A stretch of DNA of 64,000 nt, taken from the NCBI GenBank assembly GCA_023897205.1, contig JAHWDD010000002.1, positions 434,001-498,000 on the forward strand, given 5' to 3'. The DNA is from Exophiala sp. HKRS030. Lineage: Eukaryota; Ascomycota; Eurotiomycetes; Chaetothyriales; Herpotrichiellaceae. Shown piece after piece: positions 35,665-46,776 of this stretch (position 1 is the first letter of the stretch; each line of letters opens with the position of its first letter). The position numbers and the translations under genes were made by a program. The notes under the pieces are model-generated. The model saw only the letters and a list, made by a program, of their open reading frames with translations. It did no database searches and had not been told where the DNA came from.

Positions 35665-36318
35665 GGTTGTCGGCGGTGAGGGTGCAAAGATGGAGGGATG
35701 CTTGACACCAGGAGGAATGCGAGAATGCACAAATCTATACGAGCACACAAGGAACGAAGAAGATTGACGTCTTGTACAACACAAACGGAACATACAAAAA
35801 AGGAGAGAAATGTGATAAGTATCGGGCCAACGATTGGGGAAGTTGATTGATGAGAAATTGGGCGTTCGGTGTTTGCTATTTGGGAATCTTCTTTGCGTGC
35901 TCTTCTCCATCACTGACTTGAGTTGAATCCGAGTATCGGGCCCGCCCTAGATTGAATTCCCCTCGATTACATGATCATTGTGCTGTGCTCCGTACACACA
36001 TTTCCATTCTGCCTCGGGCATCTCTGAAGCCCTTGATCCCAGCCGCGGGGTACGAGTACGAGCACTGGAAAAGAAACCCCACTCACGTGATCCAGATTGC
36101 TTATGTAATTATCCAGCCTATCGGATACGACACTCCGCCAATGACTTGATCTGGCTATCGGGAGCGAGCACTGAGCCCTTGGCATCAAAGCAACTAATAA
36201 CTGATCTTTTGCTTCGTCAGTACTCCGTACATAGCACCATCATCCTGGTTCGCAGACCAATATCTCCTTATCAGTCTACCGATCATACATTCAGATCGTC
36301 TCGTGACGTCCGGCAACG
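35665..36318. promoter_or_regulatory. Shared divergent promoter region of npy1 and qns1
   Basis: 654 bases between the start codons of two NAD-metabolism genes. It contains one copy of the recurrent motif, TACTCCGTAC at 36221-36230. A longer npy1 reading frame enters from the left. Confidence 0.5.
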
Positions 36319-39012
36319 ATGGGTAAGCTAATCACCGTTGCAAGCTGTTCTCTCAACCAGTCGGTCATCTTCTCCTGCCTGACTCATCAAGCTCTAACAG
36401 TCCCAGGTGGGCGCTCGACTTCGACGGCAATACCGAACGCATCCTTGAGAGTATACGGCAAGCTAAAGCTGCAGGAGCAAAACTTCGAGTCGGTCCGGAA
36501 TTGGAGGTCTGCGGCTATGGTTGTGCCGATCACTATCTTGAAGGCGATCTCTTCCTCCATTGCTGGGAATCGTTAGCCACGATTATCAGTAACCCAGATG
36601 TCAATGACTGCATCCTGGACATTGGGATGCCGGTGAGGCACAACAATGTTCGCTACAATTGTCGTGTCAGTAAGTTACCTCGGAGCATGTGTGATACTGT
36701 TTCCAGTCCTGCCCGTTTCGCATTTTTCCCACAGCTTTCCGAGTCTGACGACAACACTAGTTGTGCTGAACAGGAAGATCCTGCTCATCCGGCCTAAGAT
36801 GGCTCTGTGCGAGGAGGGGAACTACTTTGAGAGTCGATGGTGTAAGTGATTCCTAGATTTGTCCATTGGCCCTTTGTGGCTGGCATGCTGTGGGATGTTT
36901 CGTGGAGGCTTACGACAAAGCTAGTCACACCCTGGACGCGACAACGTCAAATCGAGGACTATCCTCTCGAAGATGCCATAAGGAGCATTACTGGCCAACG
37001 AACAGTGCCTTTCGGAGATGCAGTTCTCACAACCATCGACACATCGGTCGCTTGCGAGACTTGTGAAGAGCTGTTCACTCCCGCTGCACCCCACGTTCCA
37101 ATGGGACTTAATGGAGTCGAAATATTCACCAATTCTTCTGGCAGTCACTATGAGTTGCGTAAGCTTCAGACTCGTGTGTCTCTGATTCGAGAAGCGACAA
37201 GGCAAAACGGTGGCATATACGTGTATAGCAATCAACGTGGCTGCTCAGGTGATCGCTTGTACTATGATGGTTGTGCGATGATCATCGTCAATGGCAGACT
37301 ACTCGCTCAAGGAAGTCAATTCAGTCTGAATGACGTTGAGACAATCAGTAAGATCCCCCCTCATGCTGTGACCGTTGTCCTGCCGTTCATACTGCGATGC
37401 AATTTGTTGCTGACGCCTTTATAGCTGCCAACGTCGATATTGAGGATGTAAGAAGCTTTAGAGTCAGCCATAGTAGAAACTTGCAGGCTGCTCAGGCAGA
37501 GCCTTATCCTCGAATCCACGCCGAGATCCGCCTAAGCCACCCCCCACTGGAAGAAACCGGTACTATTATTCCTCCATCGCCTGATATTCCAATTCACTAT
37601 CACAGTGCTGCCGAAGAAATTCAATATGCCCCAGCTTTATGGGTAAGTGATACTCTTGAATTTTTTTCGAGATGTATATGCGTGTATGCTAACGGTCGGA
37701 CAAGATGTGGGACTATCTTAGAAGATCGAGGACTGCCGGATATTTCCTTGCTTTAAGTGGTGGTGTCGATTCATGCAGTACAGCTGTCCTAGTCTGGTCC
37801 ATGTGCCGCCTTGTCTATGATGCCATCACGTCGCCAAAGACCTTGCCACACACTCGCGAACTCGTCCTCTCCGATTGCCGTAGAGTCTGCGCCCAAGAAG
37901 ACGACTGGACACCCTCGAGTCCTCAAGAGATATGCAGTTTCATCTTCCATACCACCTACATGGGTTCCAAAAACAGCTCCAGAGAAACCCGCACTCGTGC
38001 CGCCGATCTTGCCAGGGCGATCGGAGCGTACCATCTCGACCTGAGTATCGATACCGTTGTTTCCGCACTCACCACCCTGTTCACCACCGTGACCGGTTTT
38101 GCTCCCTCCTTCACCTCATCCAACGCTGCTGAAGGTCTCGCGCTACAGAATATCCAAGCCAGAATACGCATGGTCATCGCGTACTTTTTCGGTACGTGTT
38201 CTCCCTCCTCTAGACCTGAAAAGACCAGGTTGGGTGTTATTTCGATCCTGTCAGGCCACTAACCGTGCACAGCGCAACTTCTACCGAGCGTCCGCAAACG
38301 GAAGGGCAACGGTGGTCTCTTGGTCCTCGGCTCGGCCAACGTCGATGAACAACTCCGTGGTTACCTGACCAAATATGATTGCTCGTCAGCCGACATCAAC
38401 CCGATCGGCGGCATCTCCAAAGTTGACCTGCGCATGTTCCTCGCGCACGCCCGCGACGAGCTCGAGCTCCCACTCCTCCAGTCCTTCCTCGACGCGACGC
38501 CTACGGCTGAACTCATCCCGACCACGAACGCCGACTCCCACACGCAATCCGATGAGGTGGAAATGGGCATGACATACGCGGAGCTCAGCGTGATGGGTCG
38601 ACTGCGGAAGATCCACCGTCTCGGTCCGTGGGGCGTGTTCGAGAAGCTCCTGCCGCTCTGGACCGCGCCCCCGCCGGACCCCGAGACCATTGCGACCGAA
38701 GACCACGGTGCTCATTCCGACCCGCAGTACGTGCACAGCGTCGCGCACGGCGAGAGCATGACCCCGCGTTCCGTCTACGAGAAGGTGCGTCGGTTCTTCT
38801 ACTACTACGCCATCAACCGGCACAAGCAGACGACGCTCACGCCAGGGTTGCACATGGAACAGTACAGCCCGGACGACCACAGGTACGACATGAGACCGTT
38901 CTTGTACCCCTCTTTCACGGCGCAATATAGAAAGATGGAAGGCGCGGTGAAGGCGCTAGAGGAGCGGGAAGAGAAGAACCAAGAGGCCAAAGCTGGCGTC
39001 AACGGGGCTTGA
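36319..39012 (+). CDS. qns1: Glutamine-dependent NAD+ synthetase
   Basis: Seven exons: 36319-36359, 36407-36669, 36761-36841, 36925-37347, 37425-37642, 37705-38191, 38273-39012; 2253 nt, 750 residues. The N-terminal nitrilase-type glutaminase domain carries its triad: Glu45 (GPELE), the Lys of RPKMAL, and the Cys of ETCEELFTP. The C-terminal synthetase domain has the ATP-pyrophosphatase P-loop SGGVDS and the later [17 protein letters not shown] and NPIGGISK motifs. Reaction: deamido-NAD + glutamine + ATP to NAD, the last step of de novo and Preiss-Handler synthesis; essential and cytosolic/nuclear in yeast. The first donor (GTCGGT) is unusual, but it is the one that yields the conserved LNQWALDF. 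Exon 7 is visibly more GC-rich than exons 1-6. Confidence 0.95.
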
Positions 39013-39578
39013 ACCCTAGGGTGTAGATCAGGATAGAACCCAGCGAGGATGTCAACTTCAGATTTACGACAAGGACGGTAAATAACGACCAAACTCCTCC
39101 TTACCAAGGTGGTTACTCAGTCGTGTGCGTTTTGCAAAGGTACCTCTACGAGTGATTCAGTGAGAAGAGAGACTCGATATTGTAACTGCCTCCGAAAAAA
39201 ATCAACACAATACAAAACAAAAACAAAACTACATTCTAAACTGAGTGGAAGAAGTCCTTTCCCCTCCCTCCCTTTCGACACCCAGGTACCTTTTTTTGGT
39301 CGACAGCCTTCGTCGCTTGTTGCCTATTTACTCTTTTTTTTCCCGCCCCTTTTTTCTCCTTTCCTTGTTCGAAAAGATTCGATATTGTGACTACCACAAA
39401 GAGAACCTAGGACCCAAAAAAACACCAGAAAAAACAATCCTGACCTGAGCTGAAATAGTCCTTCCTCCTGCCCATTCGACACTTAGGCTCATAGTAAAAG
39501 CACAACCCAGACCGAAAACAACCCAAAAAATCGACCCAAACCAAACAATATCCCAATACCGACAAAAACGAACACCCG
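39013..39578. other. Convergent intergenic region, A/T-rich with A and T runs
   Basis: 566 bases between convergent stops. Contains A-rich tracts (about 39195-39235 and 39410-39440) and T/C-rich tracts (39290-39370). No gene recognised. The low GC contrasts sharply with the GC-rich coding ends on both sides. Confidence 0.6.
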
Positions 39579-40514
39579 TCACAACGTCGTGACCACATGA
39601 AGTGAGCTGTCGGTGATGTGTTCCAGTTCCCACGAGCGCATCTCCCGGTGGAGCGTGTCGCGGTGCTCCGGGGGGAACATCTGCTCGTACGCGTCGCGGG
39701 AGGTCGGCGTCTGTTTGGCGGGCTGCACCCACCCCAGCTCGAGGAAGAGCTCAAACACCTTGCTGGACTTGTTGGCGTCCATGGTGCCAAAGAGCTGGAA
39801 CTGCGTCTTGCCGATGTTCCACTGCGTCCTGAGCATGCCCCGGGCCTGGCGGCGGCGGACCTCCTCGGTGAAGGCGGCGATGCCGAGGAAGAAGCGAGCC
39901 CGCTGGCAGCGGTACACGTCCTCCGTGATGTCCAGCTCGCCGCACAGCCTCACCTCCTCGGCCCGCAGTGCGTCCCCGGCGGCGGCACCGCGGGGGAGGC
40001 GCGCGTCGACGAACGACTCCCACTCGCCCTTCCCGCTGGCCCGCGCGTTCATGACGTCCTTGAACCTCCTCGCGAAGAGGTCCGAGTCGGACGACCTTGC
40101 CTCTGATCGCTCAGTGGGCCTGTACCGATGCCTCATGTGCGGCGCCTTTCTGACCTTGCCGCCGCCCGCCGACGTCAATGCCGCTGGTGGTGGTGGTTGT
40201 GGCCGGCGCCGGCCCGAACGAGGCTGGGGCCGGATCGACCCGTCGTGGTTGCCGCCGTCGTCGTCGTTGTCGTGTTGGTGCCCAACACGGTCTCTGGCCC
40301 CTGCCGGCTCCGGGGACGGCGTCACCAACTGGGGCATGTCCCCAGCGTCGTTCTTCATGTCAACCAGGGCACAAACAGCGACCGCCTGCTCGACATCTGC
40401 CTCTCGCCCAAGGTAGGCCTTCACCCTGGCAAGACAGTCTAGTACGTACGGTTCCAACCTCGAGTCGAACCGCCCCTTGGCGACACCAACACTCATTGGA
40501 GGGGTGATAGACAT
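39579..40514 (-). CDS. SWIRM-domain protein
   Basis: Single exon, 311 residues from the ATG at 40514 (the frame is open to an earlier ATG at 40637, which would add 41 residues in a less conserved leader). Residues about 60-140 are low-complexity (Asp/His/Pro/Arg-rich). The C-terminal part fits a SWIRM domain of the Fun19-like fungal type: a LRAEEVRLCGEL helix, the long VYRCQRARFFLG helix, and MDANKSSKVFELFLELGWV, which corresponds to the IDVNKASKL...FF..VGW signature. SWIRM domains bind DNA or histone tails and occur in Swi3, Rsc8, Ada2 and LSD1. No catalytic or SANT domain accompanies it here, so a chromatin or transcription role is inference only. Very GC-rich coding sequence. Orthologues often carry longer N-termini. 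Confidence 0.75.
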   Translation of the reverse strand: MSITPPMSVGVAKGRFDSRLEPYVLDCLARVKAYLGREADVEQAVAVCALVDMKNDAGDMPQLVTPSPEPAGARDRVGHQHDNDDDGGNHDGSIRPQPRSGRRRPQPPPPAALTSAGGGKVRKAPHMRHRYRPTERSEARSSDSDLFARRFKDVMNARASGKGEWESFVDARLPRGAAAGDALRAEEVRLCGELDITEDVYRCQRARFFLGIAAFTEEVRRRQARGMLRTQWNIGKTQFQLFGTMDANKSSKVFELFLELGWVQPAKQTPTSRDAYEQMFPPEHRDTLHREMRSWELEHITDSSLHVVTTL

Positions 40515-42629
40515 CCTGAACAAAGTGTACGTTTTAAAAAGTGATTGGTATCTGTATTGAAGCTGAGGTATGTCTATGCGCCGAAAAGAGGAAAAGAAAT
40601 CTTTCGAACGAGGGGACCTCCCAGTCAATTTATACAATTCAAGAGAACACGCTGGACAGCTTCACGGAATGTGACAGATACGAGAAGAGTCAGAAAGGTC
40701 CTCACGGGCATTCGAGGTTTCCAAGAAATCCTTGGTACAGATCCGTAAAAGTCCTCAAAGAGGAGGAAGCCTGATAAGCGGTGTGAGTCGTTGACAGGGG
40801 ACGTATTGCCTCTTTTCCCTGCCCATGAAAGAAACTGTCGGAAGGGTCCTCGAAGGCTAAATGAGAGATCCGCATGAAGTGATATATCGCAGGAGGAGCC
40901 ACAGGAGTCGTCGGAACCGTGAACCCTAGAATGTCAGTATGTTTGGGTGCAACTGCCAAAGAAGTAGAACCCGCTGAAATAATGGGAAATAACGGGAGCA
41001 ATAAATGATTGGTTTGCCTGAAAGTGGAGGCATGGAAGGACTGAGTTTGACGATGATTGTGTATCGATCCAAGTATAAATGGTGATAGTAAAAAGGCGGC
41101 GCGTAGGTTTAGATTCATTGAAATACAAAGCCAAAGAATGAACAAACCGAAAATCGTGCATTCAAGAACGCAACCACGTGTGTGGGCCATTGATGAAAGG
41201 AGAATTCAATGGATCAGGCAGACAATGCGCTTCAATGACAGTACAAGCAAATCATGATAGTCATGGATCTTCTTGTGCATTAATAAGGGGAAGATGAAGG
41301 GCGAGAACTCATAGCAACGGGTGACAAGTCGAGTGCGGCGTTCGTGTGGCTGGAAATCACGAGAGGGATGCAAGCTGGATAGGCCCGGGGATCCAACGGA
41401 GGCGAGCACATGTTCGATGAAAGAGTCAGCTGTCGACAACAGAGTTGGCGTTTTCGGTGGTTGCTGAGTTGTCAGATGAGAGACATGCGAGGAAAAAAGT
41501 TCATACCGGATCCTCACTGAGTGATCCGTCCCCAGGTTGGGCGGAGTCGTTTTCGTTACTCGTCGGTCTCCTTTTTGGGGTACGCTTCAATCAGTAACGA
41601 TCCGGTATTATAATCCGAAGTCGAGCCTTTGCGGTGGTGGAGTTGACGATGGCCTTGTCAACGATACACTCGTACTCGTAAGTGATTGACACCACTGAAG
41701 CGATTGGCCCATGGGCGTCCACTGACAAAATAGACCTCAGTAGAATGTCAACTTTTCCCTTGATTGGGGTAAAGGCAGGCGTTGAATATCTGGTAGATTT
41801 TTGGCAGAGTAGTCATCAATAGTCATCGGAGCCCATCACACTGTTTGGGTCGTGAGGGCCTTTTGCTTTTAGTGTTGGGCGGTAATAGCCTGGGGGTATT
41901 GTGTGCTTTCGAGCGAGTACGCAGTGTGCTGTGTGTGTGCCTCTTGGTCACCGAGAGAGGGAGAGGATTTCAAGGGGGTTTACGGAAAGCTCTTGGGCAT
42001 GGTCGGTGTGGATGACTGGCTTGTAGTGATGTCGGTGAGGCTGGTGAGGCTCTTCGTAATCTTCGATGGCAAAAGGGGGTCTCTAAACCATTCGGCTAAG
42101 GATTTTTGCGTATTTCTGTGACAATACAGGTGTAGGCACCTCTGTGCAGAGGCGGTTGACTTAGGTAAATAAGGGGAGTAGTAGTCTGTGTCAGTCCTCC
42201 TGTGGTTTTCGTCTGTAGCCATGATACAAACCCTCTGCGGTATATCAGATTCTGTCATTGTAAAGACTGATTTTCTGTCCCATTTGCAAGTCACACACTC
42301 CGTATCAGTTCTGTCCTTCTTACCTCTCCTCCTCGTCGTTGCCCGTCGGTCGTCATCAGTGTCAAGCTCTTCTCGGCCTAGTGACATGCTGCTTCATCGA
42401 GACCGAAAACGGTAATGCAGCCCGAACAGGAAAGTCCATCCCGTTCTGATGATCCTCGTCTTTTTTTTGTGAGCCACAACACAACAGCCCTGAGGCATAT
42501 CAAGTCAACCAGATCCCCAATTCTCTGTGCTTGTATGAGACTCTTTCTCCCATCTTGAACCACAGGGATTTCCTTGATCTCTCAACTTGATCTTCGTCGA
42601 CGATACCGTCTACGATCTTAGTCACCATC
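40515..42629. other. Intergenic: divergent promoter region, 2.1 kb
   Basis: No recognisable gene on either strand. Open frames up to about 160 codons (minus, 40702-41190) show no known motif and have unremarkable composition. The final 100 bases contain a CT-rich leader before the DJ-1 gene. Confidence 0.5.
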
Positions 42630-43610
42630 ATGGCTGCTGCTGCTGCTTCAACCCCATTACACTTCATCGTACCCATCTTTCCAGGCTTTCAGTTATTGGA
42701 CTTGGCTGGTCCACTGGACATCCTCAACCTGCTCTCATCCAAGCACCAGCCGAACCTCTCGTTGAAATTCATTTCGGAGAGCCTCGACCCTGTTCCTGTC
42801 AAACCCATCGCGCTAAAATCCGCCGACTGGTCATTCGACCTGGAAGGCGCATTTCCGCAAACGAACGGTAAAACCAATACGACATTCAATGAGTATCTTC
42901 AGCCAGACACCACATACACAGATTATTTGGAGGCTCTCGGCTCAACCGCCAGCGCGGACAAGCCGGTTCTCGATGTCATACTCATTCCAGGCGGGGTGGG
43001 CACACGGCTGACGCGAATTCATTCAGATGGCAGCAAATCTTCCAACATTCAACCTTTGCTCGACTTTCTTCCCAAGGTGTTTCCTCACATCAGCACTGCC
43101 ATCATAACGGTGTGCACGGGTTCCTACGCCCTCGCTCTTACAGGTTTACTCAACGGCCGTCGCGCCACGACAAACATGTCTCGTTTCGACGACGTCGCTA
43201 GACAGAATCGCGGTGTATCGTGGCAACATGGGGCCCGATGGGTTCGCAGTCTCCCATCTGAGGCGCCAGAAAGTGCGTCGTCGTCCATCGAGATCTGGAC
43301 GTCGGCTGGCATTAGCGCTGGTGTAAGTTTTGGTGATGGTTGACAGCTTTTCCCTTAGTTTTCTCTTTCCTTTTCCTTCCTGTCTTCTTTCATTTTGATT
43401 GTGACCTTTTTCCACGTATCCTGTTGTTCTCTTCTCTTGCTGAAACCCGTTTCCCTGACTGAGCTCCTGCAGATGGACGGAACTTTGGCATTCGTTTCGC
43501 ATTTCTACGGCGGTTTGGAAGTGGCACGATCGTTGGCAAAGGACCTGGAATACGACTGGCGTGAAATTGATGAAGGAGAGAGAGATCCGCTGTACGAAAA
43601 ATTCTTCTAA
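42630..43610 (+). CDS. DJ-1/PfpI family protein (class I glutamine amidotransferase-like)
   Basis: Exons 42630-43322 and 43473-43610; 831 nt, 276 residues. The 150-base intron interrupts the conserved SAGISAGMDGTLAF segment, which confirms the junction. Family motifs: FPGFQLLDLAGPLD (17-30) with Asp24 at the usual acidic position near the nucleophile, the ILIPGGVGTR loop (117-126), and the nucleophile elbow VCTGSYALA with Cys162. The late SWQHGARWVR segment supplies a possible His partner. Relatives include isonitrile hydratase-like, protease-like and chaperone/glyoxalase-like proteins; the substrate cannot be inferred. The protein lacks a fused AraC DNA-binding domain, so it is not a transcription regulator of the GATase1-AraC class. 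Probably cytosolic. Confidence 0.88.
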
Positions 43611-44918
43611 TTATGCAGTGTGATTTTTCTTTGATATGATAGGGTTCCCGCCGAAATTCATGGGGCTCTAGGCTACATGTCGAATGGTATGTACGAGGCG
43701 ACGAAGTTCCCAAGCCTTGTCACCTCTGGAACACAAACTTCCATCATTCGACTCATATGATTTTATCTGTACATGTTTACGCGGATAACAAGGACATAAA
43801 ATTCTATATGGTGTTTCCTGTGCCGGGGGATAGGAGCGAGGTTGATGCCAAGTCCACACACACACTTAAGGGGCAAGGTTTGAAGAATCCAGTAAAAGGG
43901 GATGGGGGGGATGTCAAGACTGCAGCCTCGAGCGTCCCAAAATAGTCTTTCATGTACTTTTGGTTCATCTTGCGGCCTCAGGATCCGCGTAACAAAAAAT
44001 ACGAGATCCCCCACTCTGCATACACTTCCGGACGACAAACTCTGACAAGACCTAACAAGAGCTGTTGACGAGCTTGATTCTCTATTTGGTGGACCTGGAA
44101 TTACAAGGCCCACCGCAGTGACTGATCGACAGCAGAGACAAAAAACCGAAATATAAAACTTGTCAAAACTCTGATTCAAGCTTCCGAATATAAGGTATTC
44201 ATTTTAAGTTGGGATGGACCTTTGCGCGAGACCAGGATCACGCCTCCTCTCGAGTCCCTAGTCCTCCCCCTCTCCACTCCTCAGGTTGTGCTCTCCATAC
44301 ACGGTGGGTATATCACAGATGGCGGGTAAATGAGGTGCGAGTCAAAACCAGAAAGATCCTTCAGGAAGCTTTGAGTTCCCATCTAAGACAGATCCAAAGA
44401 TTTGATTTTCGATAAAAGGCAGATAATGGAGTATCCATTTTTCTTTTTTCTCTTGGTCGAGACAAAAGGAGTGGAGAGGGACGGCTTCGGGATCTCGGTA
44501 TGCAGCCCTTGTAAGTAAGGCCATCATACTGCCGCAGGTTGTTCCCGTCATGGGGACCCTCTCTGATCGCCCCATACTCGTACTCCGTACGTGGTCCGGC
44601 AACAAGGCACACACGGCCTTAGCGAATGGAGGGAAGGAGGATCTCGAGGGTGGAGATGGGAGTGGGAGAGACACTTTCAGATCTCAAATATTTGGGTACT
44701 CATTAGGCACCAAATTGTGTGCACCTTGTTAGGCACCCATGGGGTTACTCGTTAGGCAGACATCCTTTTGGAGGTAGGGCTCCCCGGAGGATTAATGAAC
44801 GTGGGGACCTAGGTAAATGACCAAGGGCGTCCTGACAGAGGTAAATCAAAGGTCCCTGGCGCCAAGTCACGTTGTGTGTTGGGAGCTGTTCGTTCTACCT
44901 TGTGGGTTGCTCAGGTGG
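43611..44918. other. Convergent intergenic region, 1.3 kb
   Basis: No gene recognised. At 44695-44760 three spaced copies of TTAGGCA occur in a loosely repeated context, and TACTCCGTAC lies at 44581-44590. Confidence 0.5.
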
Positions 44919-45791
44919 TTAGTGTGCATTGTGTGTATCGTAGGGTGTCGAAAAAATCGAACCCCATCCTTTTACGCAAGCAGGATCGACGTCGATCGTT
45001 CGCAACATACCCCATACCGTCGTGGCTACGCTGTCGAGAACCACGATGCGCCGGTGCTGCTGTTGCTGCTGCTGCTGTTCTTCCCAGTGTGCCGCCCTCC
45101 TGGCCCCGGCGAGGTTGGTGCAAAAGATGGCGACGACGTCGGCTCCCCCCTTCTCGACGACCCCTTCCACCATTCCGTCCAGCGTAGACTCGGCGATGTC
45201 CGCGAAATCCGTATTCTTGGTCATACCCAGGTGTCTTTCCCGCGCGGGCGTGATCTCGTACCCGATCGAGGAGTAGTTGGAACGGATGGCGTCGTTGAGA
45301 GCCGAAACATAAGGCGTCACGAGTCCCACCTTGACGGTGACTCCCCGCCCCTCCCCTTTTCCGTCTCCGTCCCCGTCTCCGTCTCCGTCCCCGTCTCCGT
45401 CTCCGTGGCGGCGGCCTCGTCGGATGCCGTCGAGGATTCGATTCATGGCCAGGACCGAACTGGTGGCCGGGATCCCCCCGGTCGCGTCCCGGATCGCTCC
45501 ACACAGAGCCTCGTCCCTGTCGAACCCCAACCACCCCGAAGACGTACCGCTCCAGCCGATCACGTCCACCTCGGCGTCCGCGAGGAGACGGGCGGCGGCG
45601 AGCATGGGTCCGAGCTGGAACTGGGCGTCGGCGTCGCGAGAGACGTCGATGGTCGTCACCCGGAACCGCGAGTAGTGGACGCTCACGTCCAGGCCGGGGT
45701 CGTCGATGGAGGACACCATGGCGGACGTGAGCGGTTCGAGCGTCGTGTTGGAAGATGGGACAATGACGCCCAAGCGAATCTTGCGTACCAT
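44919..45791 (-). CDS. Asp/Glu racemase superfamily enzyme, arylmalonate decarboxylase/maleate isomerase-like
   Basis: Single exon, 290 residues. N-terminal LGVIVPSSNTTLEP (7-20) is the signature of the maleate isomerase/arylmalonate decarboxylase branch. The first active-site loop is GWSGTSSGW, with Gly82-Thr83-Ser84 where two-cysteine racemases and isomerases have Cys-Thr-Ser; the second loop, AIFCTNLAG, keeps Cys224. This Gly/Cys pattern is that of arylmalonate decarboxylase-like members; the real substrate is unknown. Two simple-sequence insertions sit in the coding region: an Asp-Gly repeat (about 130-144) from a six-base GAC-GG(A/G) repeat, and seven to eight Gln (about 239-245) from CAG/CAA codons. 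Both fall in variable loops. Very GC-rich. Convergent with the DJ-1 gene. Confidence 0.88.
   Translation of the reverse strand: MVRKIRLGVIVPSSNTTLEPLTSAMVSSIDDPGLDVSVHYSRFRVTTIDVSRDADAQFQLGPMLAAARLLADAEVDVIGWSGTSSGWLGFDRDEALCGAIRDATGGIPATSSVLAMNRILDGIRRGRRHGDGDGDGDGDGDGDGKGEGRGVTVKVGLVTPYVSALNDAIRSNYSSIGYEITPARERHLGMTKNTDFADIAESTLDGMVEGVVEKGGADVVAIFCTNLAGARRAAHWEEQQQQQQQHRRIVVLDSVATTVWGMLRTIDVDPACVKGWGSIFSTPYDTHNAH
45357..45408. repeat. Coding hexanucleotide repeat (GTCTCC/GTCCCC on + strand)
   Basis: Tandem six-base units inside the racemase-family gene, coding Asp-Gly repeats on the minus strand. The units vary only at one base, so replication slippage would change copy number without a frameshift. 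Confidence 0.85.
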
Positions 45792-46776
45792 GTTTGGTTC
45801 TGGTCGGTGATGGTTGCACTTTATCTCGGCGATATAGTCGCGCGACGATGTACGGAATCAACGCTTGGGAGGGGTTTGTTATCGGTTTTCTGGCAAACCA
45901 TAAATGATACAAGTACCTAGGTACCCGAGTAGAGAAAGGCCGAGGGCAAAAGACAATGAGAAGATTGACTTCATCGAATATCATTAGGTGATAAGGAGTA
46001 CTCCGTCCCTTGGTATTTGTTGGTATCTCATATTGTGGTTTACTTAAATTAATATCAACGACTTAGTCAGCTTGTCTACGGCGGGACCACAGAACGGAGC
46101 ACGACTACTTGCATACCTGAGGTATTTGCATAGCTAAATCCCGTCGATGCCTCTGGCATTACGGAGTAGATCCATAGTATTCAAAAATCACTTTCTTCAG
46201 AACAACTTCGACTTGTTTAGAGAACCATGTGCTGTAACTGAGTTCTTGAAATTGGTCAGCACAACTCGAGAGCGACATTGTCCGTCGGCCGCTCAAGCGT
46301 ACCTTGTCGGTATCCCTTCATACTATATAGTACACAAAGGTGCAAACGGGGCACAAGGACTCGGTGACACCCGTATTCTGCCCAAGCCCGAAATGTCAGG
46401 AGCTGTCTGAAGCAGTGTAATGTGGTGTCTCACTGAGACTCTTCCCTCCTGGTCTCGACGTGTTCGATGCAAAGGGAGCCCGTGATCGCAACATGTAAAA
46501 ACTTGTATAGGGAACAAGCATGACTGGTGTGCGCAATATCGCCATAAACTGGTAAAACTCGACCTTTTGCTCTTCTGCGGAATCCCCGGAAACGACGTCG
46601 ATGTTGAGCGACACGCTATGTGTGTTGAATCCATCGGGCCAAATTGGCCCTGAAATAAATGACAATCGACGTTGAGCGATATCATTGTTATGTTGAATGA
46701 ATCGATGACTGATCTGCCCTACCCTTTCAATACCATATCCTGGTGGTCTGAGAATAGATCAGGCTTCCATCGTTCC
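45792..46776. other. Intergenic, 985 bases
   Basis: No gene recognised. It carries TACTCCGT near 45998-46005 and its complement TACGGAGTA near 46160-46168, about 155 bases apart in inverted orientation. Confidence 0.5.

Noticed and set aside
38386..38925. Minus-strand frame of 179 codons
   Set aside because: Antisense shadow of NAD synthetase exon 7.
39613..40416. Plus-strand open frames of up to 267 codons opposite the SWIRM gene
   Set aside because: Low-complexity antisense shadows of a GC-rich gene; the SWIRM signature is on the minus strand.
44695..44760. TTAGGCA copies as telomere-like repeats
   Set aside because: Only three spaced, imperfect copies between ordinary genes; fungal telomeres are TTAGGG tandem arrays.
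44817..45920. Plus-strand open frame of 367 codons
   Set aside because: It is antisense to the racemase-family gene, long only because the region is GC-rich with few stops; no motif is present.
45998..46168. Second MITE from inverted ACTCCGT/ACGGAGT copies
   Set aside because: Arms match over only about 8 bases, which fits the recurrent motif by itself.
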